Shown: in pieces, positions 57,840 through 64,000 of the stretch
How the letters are laid out: each line of letters starts with the position of its first letter
Numbering within the stretch: position 1 is the first letter of the stretch
Source of the DNA: Voacanga thouarsii
Taxonomy: Eukaryota > Streptophyta > Magnoliopsida > Gentianales > Apocynaceae
Length of the DNA stretch: 64,000 nt
Assembly: GCA_026120185.1 (NCBI GenBank)
Contig: JANUWF010003375.1
Coordinates: 2,809,736 to 2,873,735, forward strand
Direction: 5' to 3'
Program-made: the position numbers and the translations under genes
The notes under the pieces: generated by a model
The model's input: only the letters and a program-made list of their open reading frames with translations
What the model was told of the DNA's origin: nothing
Databases searched by the model: none

Positions 57840-59370
57840 GACTGCATCTTAAAATGCATGGTATGATACTAAGAAACTTGAATTAATCCCATATTATAAT
57901 TATGCATGGTGACTTATAAGGTATTTGGTTGACATGACAATCAAGCATTTGTTAAGAAAGGAAACAAGCAAGTTGGCACGTTGGCAAAACTGGCATCTAA
58001 TTTATGTCTATATAATCAAGAAGTTCAAATTCTTAAATATCAAACATGGATCATACCTCATATTTTTTAAGATGAAGATGATGAAAGAAATAAAATCCAT
58101 TCTACTTTCGTTTATAAGATTGACGAAAAAAGATTGGAGACAATCATTCGTGGGCTATCTCAAAGATGGAAAGCTTTTTGATAATCCATAAAAACAAACT
58201 GATATTCGTTGGTGTGCACCTCGCTTCTTAGCTATAAGGATGCACTTTTTCAATGTTCTTCTGAAGGTATTTTCTTGAGATGTTTAGGTCAAGAAGAAGC
58301 TATTCAAGTAATGGAAGAACCCCATTCTGGGAACTGTGGGGCCTACCAATTTGGTCACAAGCTTCAGTTGTGCATAAAAAGGATAGGATGCTATTGACTG
58401 ACTATGGTGAAAGATTACTTAGATCATGCTCAACGGTGTTAAGTATACCAATTCAATGTAAATTATATACATCAACCTCCTGAGCAATTGTACCTAACAA
58501 CTATTTCATGACCATTTAATGTATGGGGCTTAGATATTGTCGGATAGCTGCCAAAGTCTTTTTCTAGGCATCTCTATATTTTGTTGCAACAGATTACTTC
58601 TCTAAATAGGCAAAAACTGTAGCATTCAAAGAAATAAAGAAGAAAAATATTGTTGATTTTATATGCATAAACATTATTTATCGATATAACATTCTTGGTA
58701 TATCATTACGGATAACGACAAGTCCTTTTGCAATAGTTCAATGGACAAGCTATGCAAGAAGTTTAAGTTCAAGCAAAATAAATCATCTATGTACTATGCT
58801 CTGACTAATAGACTCGCCAAAGTTTTCAATGAGACATTGTGTAATTTATTGCAAAAAATTGTGACTAAATCAACAAGAGATTGGCATCTTCATGCTGGAG
58901 AAGCATTTTGGGTGTATAGGATCACTTACCGTACTCTAACCCAAGCCACCCCGTATGCATTAATATATGGCATGGAGGCAGTTCTTCTCCTAGAGCAACA
59001 AATTTCTTCCTTGAGAATTGCTATTCAAGAAGGGCTTACCAAGGAAGATAATATCCGTCTTAGACTTGAAGAGTTAGAAGCACTTGATGAAAAAATATTA
59101 AGGTACAACAACGACTAGAATGTTGCCAAGCTCATGTTTCAAAAGCCTTTAAGAAGAAAGTGCATTTCCTTTTTTTTCAAGTTGGTGATTTAGTACTTAC
59201 TGTAAAGAGACCGATCATTACTAGATATAAACCAAAAAAGTTAAAATCAAAGTGCAATGGCCCATCTATTGTTTAAGAGGTCTATTCAAATGGATTTTAT
59301 AGGATAGTTGCTGAAGATGGATTAAGAATTGGCCCAATCAACGACAAATATTTAAAATAATACTATGTAT
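57840..59370 (+). pseudogene. Gypsy-7: Tat-lineage Gypsy RNase H end and integrase, decayed
   Basis: The frame at 57925-58191 has a piece resembling the end of RNase H (TSKLARWQNW) and TKKDWRQSFVGYLKDGKL. Next comes EGIFLRCLGQEEAIQVMEEPHSGNCGAYQ with the integrase zinc-finger His residues (58269-58360). The core is badly damaged (58500-58740; IITDND survives). The frame at 58741-59118 reads DKLCKKFKFKQNKSSMYY, WHLHAGEAFWVYRITYRT and ATPYALIYGMEAVLLLE, the characteristic integrase C-terminal half of the Tat group. FQVGDLVLTVKRPIITR and EDGLRIGPINDKYLK follow to 59360. Stops and shifts throughout. Confidence 0.87.
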
Positions 59371-59744
59371 AAATGGATGTTGCTCGATTGCATGAGCCTA
59401 AACTGCAAGTTACTTCTCGCCCACATAAGTTTAAATTGTGTAGAAGCAACCACCAAAAGTGTAGTACGTGGTTAAACTACTGAAATATTCCATCAATTCC
59501 AAGTTGGTAAATATATAGATGCTCCTGGCTTGCACGAGCTAAAATTATGAATGGCACATCCCCCAAATCATACCCATCTATTTTAAACTATGTTTGACTT
59601 GTTTCTTAAGTTATTCTTAAAATACGTAGATCACTTAAAAAGAAATTTTTAAGTTCAGTTATATCTTTCCAACATTTTCTATTTTAAAGTGAAACAAGCT
59701 CTTTTTTATAGGATAGAACCAGTGGACTCTACTTCTAAAAGTTG
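59371..59744 (+). other. Downstream of Gypsy-7 integrase, no feature recognised
   Basis: AT-rich sequence in the position of the 3' non-coding part of a Tat element. I found no polypurine tract, LTR start or reading frame that I can defend. TTGCTCGATTGCATGAGCC and GGCTTGCACGAGC are short similar stretches at 59380 and 59528. Confidence 0.4.
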
Positions 59745-60160
59745 CTCATTGTTTTTCTCAAGAGCAGATGAAAGCTTTATCTTATCTATTTTTGATCGTT
59801 CGAGCTTCCTTCTGAGAGTTGTAATATTAGCTCAAAATTGAGAAATATCATCCTTAACTCCTTGTAAGTTGGATTTCTCCACCTTAACTTGATTTATAAA
59901 GTCACCTTTTTGAACTTTAGCATTATCCAAGCATTGGCTAACAACAGAAATCGATTGTGCATAGACTTCTTTGAGGCATTCTCTAAAGAAGTAGATTTAG
60001 CATTGCTAAATTCACGTATTTTAGCAAAGAAAGATATTGAGAGATTATCCAATGGCAACAAATCAACAACAAGGTCCTTGTTGAGTTTTTTAAGGATATA
60101 GTAAGCTTGTTCCTCAAGTGAAGAGACTTGCTCGATAGGCGTTTGTTGGATCCTTTGGTA
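59745..60160 (-). pseudogene. Unidentified coiled-coil coding remnant
   Basis: On the minus strand, starting near 60155, one frame reads PIEQVSSLEEQAYYILKKLN, NLSISFFAKIREFSNAKSTS and, after a one-base shift near 59967, VQKGDFINQVKVEKSNLQGV, ANITTLRRKLERSKIDKIKL. One stop (near 59840) interrupts it. The heptad-like Leu/Lys/Glu pattern suggests a coiled coil. I do not recognise the family; C-terminal parts of plant transposon-associated proteins look similar in style. It is antisense to Gypsy-7. Confidence 0.4.
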
Positions 60161-60616
60161 AAATTAATTCCATGCATCCATGACAAACTTCTTTCTACAA
60201 TTTAACATTAAGGACTCTTGATATAATTAATTCCATACATCCATGACAAACTTCATTAAATACCCAAGACTAATTAATTAATTCTAATTGGATTCTTGAT
60301 ATATGTCAACATATATAAGCTAAATTAATTAATTTATTCCACCCAATTCTCTTAACTAATTAATTATCTTTTCTTAGCCATATAAAAAATCCAAGACTAA
60401 TTACTTAATTCTAATTGGACTCTTAGAATAAATTTTATTTCTTTTTCAAATAATTATCCATGAAGCCTAAATTGTGTCTAACAATGCCAAGGCAACTTAA
60501 GCTACTCCGAGGACCAAGAGACATATTATTCACGGCTACTAAAATGACCAAAATACCCTTCTTATTAAATAGTTGTATTTTACCATTTTAAATATTCTCA
60601 TTTATCACCGTGTAGA
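60161..60616 (-). repeat. Copia-3-type LTR fragment (empty site for Gypsy-5)
   Basis: From about 60250 it matches 10897-10966 and 15238-15540 without a break, including TATATGTCAACATATATA at 60301-60318 where Gypsy-5 is inserted in the other copy. It is cut at 60616 by Copia-4. A 32-bp direct repeat (ATTAATTCCAT.CATCCATGACAAACTTC) lies at 60163-60193 and 60224-60254. Confidence 0.8.
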
Positions 60617-61564
60617 TGTTAGTGTTGTGCCCTAGAAGCAATCACTTGTACATTGTATATGACACATTTTATTTTAATAAAAGACATTATTTATCTTACA
60701 GTTTCTTTTGTTTACTTAAGTAATATAACTATTCGATAAAGTCCCTAGTACAACAATGTGTAAAGGAAATCATGATAGAGATCATGATATGAGATTCCAA
60801 CTACATTAGATGGTGTTAGTACTTAAATAGTCCTAGTCGTAGTATTAATGAGACAGGACATCATTAATGCGTTAAGACTAGCATGTGTTAGACTTCCTGA
60901 TTCGATCAGGCGATGGTTCTCATATCCGTGAGTATTGACATACTCAAAGTTAACACATGGATGCTTGTTAATGGAACAAGTTCATTGGATGGCCTAGCTA
61001 TAAGATAATCATATGGATAACTATTTAGTACCAGTGATATAATCTCAATATAGCAAACGTGCAAGTATCCTTAGATTTGAGATCTCCAAGGTACTTTATT
61101 TGCTGAGCATTGTACTTTGATTGCAATCTCTGGAGCTTGATAGAGGGCCACCTATGGGATGGATATTGGATACATTGTAAGGTATACAAAAGTAGTTGAG
61201 AGGGTCAATAAAGGATTCACCACTCCTAATAGTAGGGGCGAATATCTCACGGCCACTTGTAGGAATTACTACTCGAGAAGTCCTTGGAAATGGTTCCAAT
61301 TGATACACATCTAGAGTAGTGGGTTCCTGGTACAAGTACTATTGTATTCAGACCAAAATTAATTCTGGAGGGAGTTGGCACTAATTTGTATTCCAAACCG
61401 AATGAGATATTGTATGGTGAAAGGATTTGATTACACTATAGTTTGTTATTGAAGAGTTCATGTCAAGCCACATAACTTCCTGGACTCTTGGGTAGTCATG
61501 ATATGTTGCTAGATACCGCTCATGATCTAGGAATATGTGTTTATTAATTGATGAATTAATAAAC

Positions 61565-63087
61565 TGATGCGTCAGGATTTGGGTATAAAAATCATATAAA
61601 ATTAAGCTCATTCCCAATCAAGTTTAAATTAAAATATTAATCCCAAATTACACATATGAGCAAGCGTACTCATCATTTCAAACGAGTGTCGATCCTCCAG
61701 GAACAAGCATGCACTAGTCACCTTTCTTTCATTGTTTAACCGACCTAATAAAGTGAAAAAGAAATAAAATAAAATAAAATAAAATAAAAATAAAAATATA
61801 TATGTGTCAATGATGGAGAAGTATGCAACTCAAACCATTATTTTAACAATCATGATCTTAAAGTACCCAATCATTATCATAACTAATTATTCTCTTAGCA
61901 TCATGAAGGAAAGATTCACTTCTTTTTCAATCCATGAAATCACTACCTTCTAGATAAATTAGAATCACTTGGTCTCATCTCAATTAATTCACCCAAAAAA
62001 AGCATTAAACACAATCCTTGATTAAATTCCCTTGGTCTCGGCGAATTTAAAACATAAAATTAACCAATGAATTCTTGGTCTCAGCAAACATCAATTAACA
62101 TTGAATTACCTAGTCCTCATCAATTAACCCCCTTGGTCTCGGCGAGTTAACAGACAACAAATATAAAATTAATAAATTAAAACCACTACTAACCCATTTA
62201 GTCTCAGCGAGTTAATGGAAAGAACCAACCAACTAATCCCGTAATAAGCACAAGTAATTAAATACCAAGAAGAATAATAAATTAATCAAAAGATCAAATA
62301 ACTCTAAATATCATGAATACCTAAAACAATGTCAAATTATAATAAAACAATTAACACATCATTGTTCAAGAAAAAAGAAAACAAAGTAAAAGAAAGCACT
62401 CATAGACATGCCTCATTCTTCTTCCTTTGAAGACCTTCTTGCACAACCCTCCTTGAATTGAAGAATTCCTCCTTTGATTTGAGCGATTTTCTGTGATAAT
62501 CAATGAATTCTCTCCTTTTCCTTTGTGTTTTTCATCTATTTATAAGCTTGGAAAGTGCCTAAACTCGTTGGTGTAATTGGCCGAGTAGAAGTTGAAAGAT
62601 ACTAAAACTCCACGGATTACCAAAAACTGCGTAGAAAAATCAAAATCTAGCCTTTTCCTCAGAGCATAGCCGATGCCGCCTTGGCTCTCGGAGCCGGCGC
62701 CGGTTCAGTTCTAGTTCTCTACTCGTTCGTTGATTTTTCTTCGAATTCCGCACAATGTATTCCAGAATGCAGCCGGCGCCGCCTTGGCTCTCGGAGCCGG
62801 CACCGGTTTCACTCTGTTTTGCTCTATTTTGAAAATTTTTCGTCATCTCAAAGTTCGTGTCATCAGTGCATGGCCAGTGCCAGTTCTAGTGCCCTATCCA
62901 GCGCCGCCTCTTTTCTGTTTTGCAACATTTTTGCTTTGTTTTACCCAAAAAATCTATAATAATAAACAAACTACCTTTCCAAGGGTAAAATCTCAAATTT
63001 GAAGGAATATGACTAGTTATTGAATGAAATGTATCACAAAAGAGCCTCAAATAATTAGGAAAAATATGACTAATTTAGCCTCTATCA
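61565..63087 (-). mobile_element. S-2: solo LTR of unassigned family (1523 bp) with perfect TSD
   Basis: Plus strand TGATGCGTCAGG...GCCTCTATCA, reverse complement of the S-1 family. TSD TAAAC at 61560-61564 and 63088-63092. Minus-strand TATA box at 62546-62536. A duplicated GC-rich unit containing TTGGCTCTCGGAGCCGGC lies at 62673-62705 and 62776-62810. The Ala-rich frames here are compositional. Confidence 0.9.
62536..62546 (-). promoter_or_regulatory. TATA box of S-2
   Basis: The reverse complement CTTATAAATAG is a strong plant TATA box about 540 bp from the family 5' end at 63087. S-1 has TACAAATAG at the same place. It supports reading these repeats as LTRs. Confidence 0.65.
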
Positions 63088-63428
63088 TAAACTAATCCTG
63101 ATTAGAATCAATATAATTAATTCTAATTAATTATGGATTATTAGTCTCAAAGACGTTTGGATTAATTCATATTCGCTACCAATTAACTGGGAAATCTAAT
63201 AGGTCATACACAATAGAGGATTATATACTCAAGATGTGTTATTTGATAGCATATCGGGGTTAATTGCGAGAAAGAGAAGTTATTGAGGCCAAACTATAAT
63301 TAGTTATAATTAATGGTCCAAATTACAATTGTGAGAACTTGATGTTTCCAATTACAATTAGGGAATTCTAACTATTTTAGAATTCTGAGATTGGAGTATA
63401 TTTTGAGGGGGATTTCATGTAATATGAG

Positions 63429-63435
63429 TATATAA
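63429..63435 (+). promoter_or_regulatory. TATA box of Copia-4 LTR
   Basis: GTATATAAC followed about 60-70 bp later by a CT-rich leader, a usual plant LTR promoter layout. Confidence 0.6.
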
Positions 63436-63799
63436 CACATGAAACCCTAGAAAAATGTAAGACACGAAAATAACTCCAAACCCTAAGGCACACGATTTCT
63501 CTCTTCTCTCTCTCTCTCTCACGATTGTTCTTGAGAAACCCCAGCCGCCATCTATTTCTGCTAGCATAGAAAATCTTGGTGCTTGAGTATTCCTCTAAAT
63601 GGATTACTATTAGAGATAATCACATACTATAATTATAGTGGTTGGACGTTCAACTCTCGTAGAGTTTGATCAAGAGGATTGCTGGATCACACCTCGACTT
63701 AAAGAAGAAAATTTGTTCTTCAGACGATTAAAGAAAGGTAAAAGCTATTACCTTTTTTATCTTTATGTCTTATTTTCCACACAAATGCGGATCCTGGGA

Positions 63800-63806
63800 T
63801 GGTATC
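63800..63806 (+). promoter_or_regulatory. Copia-4 primer-binding site, interrupted by S-3
   Basis: TGGTATC matches the start of the initiator-Met primer site TGGTATCAGAGC. S-3 begins two bases later at 63809, so the site is split. Confidence 0.6.
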
Positions 63807-63808
63807 TC

Positions 63809-64000
63809 TGATAAGGCCTAAATCAATCATATTTTTTCTAGTTATTTGAGACTCTTTTGTGATACATTTTGTTCAATAACTAGTCATATTCCTTCATATT
63901 TGAGATTTTACCCTTGGAAAGATATTTTTTGCATTATTTCAGATTTTAGGGGTAAAACAAAGCAAAAACGTCACAAAACAAAATAGAGGTGGCACCGGCC
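63809..64000 (+). mobile_element. S-3: start of a third S-family LTR, runs off the window
   Basis: TGATAAGGCCTAAATC and onward is collinear with S-1 from 17977, up to GGCACCGGCC at the window end. The left flank is ATCTC. The right end and TSD lie outside. Confidence 0.85.

Larger units (their letters stand above)
60617..63799 (+). repeat. Copia-4 5' LTR with nested S-2
   Basis: It starts TGTTAGTGTTGTGCCCTAGA, similar to starts of Angela/Tork-type Copia LTRs (T.TTG...TGCCCT). It is interrupted at 61565-63087 by S-2, contains a TATA box at 63429-63435 and a CT-rich leader (63500-63520), and ends near 63799 just before the primer site. Without S-2 it is about 1.65 kb. No reading frame found. 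The interior lies to the right of the window. Confidence 0.8.

Noticed and set aside
62681..63002. Ala/Ser-rich ORFs in S-2
   Set aside because: They arise from GC-rich duplicated repeats, have no ATG context of interest and are not conserved in S-1.

Overview
The window is plant nuclear heterochromatin made almost entirely of LTR retrotransposons, and I found no convincing host gene. The evidence is Ty1/Copia and Ty3/Gypsy pol remnants on both strands, LTRs of 1.5-4.4 kb, 5-bp target-site duplications (TSDs), initiator-Met tRNA primer sites, and a degraded plastid trnH-psbA fragment. That means an angiosperm; the AT-rich background hints at a eudicot, but I cannot name the species. No element looks able to move: every pol reading frame is broken by stops, frameshifts or deletions.

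Left and centre (1-46040) form one deep nest. The oldest visible layer is Gypsy-1 (+), whose leader and gag begin at 42549. Copia-3 (-), 5507-42548, sits in that leader. Copia-3 was later hit by Copia-1 (+, window start to 5506) in its pol gene, by a plastid DNA fragment (about 7906-8828) in its leader, by the solo LTR Gypsy-5 (-, 10967-15232) in its 5' LTR, and by Copia-2 (+, 15931-42064), also in its 5' LTR. Copia-2 carries solo LTR S-1 in its leader and Gypsy-3 (-, 25412-41917) in its 3' LTR. Gypsy-3's own 3' LTR carries solo LTR Gypsy-4 (+, 29107-33520). This gives five sequential layers: Gypsy-1, Copia-3, Copia-2, Gypsy-3, Gypsy-4. When the inserts are removed in silico, the LTR halves add up to sensible lengths (Copia-3 about 1.80 kb, Copia-2 1.86 kb at both ends, Gypsy-3 4.1 and 4.3 kb).

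Right part (46041-64000): Gypsy-2 (-), a Tekay/Del-like chromovirus, broke the RNase H of Gypsy-1. Its 3' LTR has a 1.1-kb internal tandem duplication, and its 5' end is lost at a CA microsatellite. A plus-strand Gypsy LTR (Gypsy-6, possibly the 3' LTR of Gypsy-1) follows. It contains a Copia solo LTR with a perfect TSD. Next come a stray second LTR end, a decayed Tat-lineage Gypsy pol, an antisense coiled-coil coding remnant, a piece of a Copia-3-type LTR, and a fourth Copia LTR (Copia-4). Solo LTR S-2 is inserted in Copia-4, and S-3 lies at its primer-binding site and runs off the window.

The most unusual signals are these. (1) A short ORF starting M-[Q/P]-RRSRRLAG inside the LTRs of three diverged Copia lineages. 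(2) A plastid fragment captured in a Copia leader. (3) A splice donor/acceptor-like pair and a tRNA-like module kept in the giant Gypsy LTRs. (4) An acidic reading frame upstream of gag in Gypsy-3. (5) The fully resolvable nest itself.
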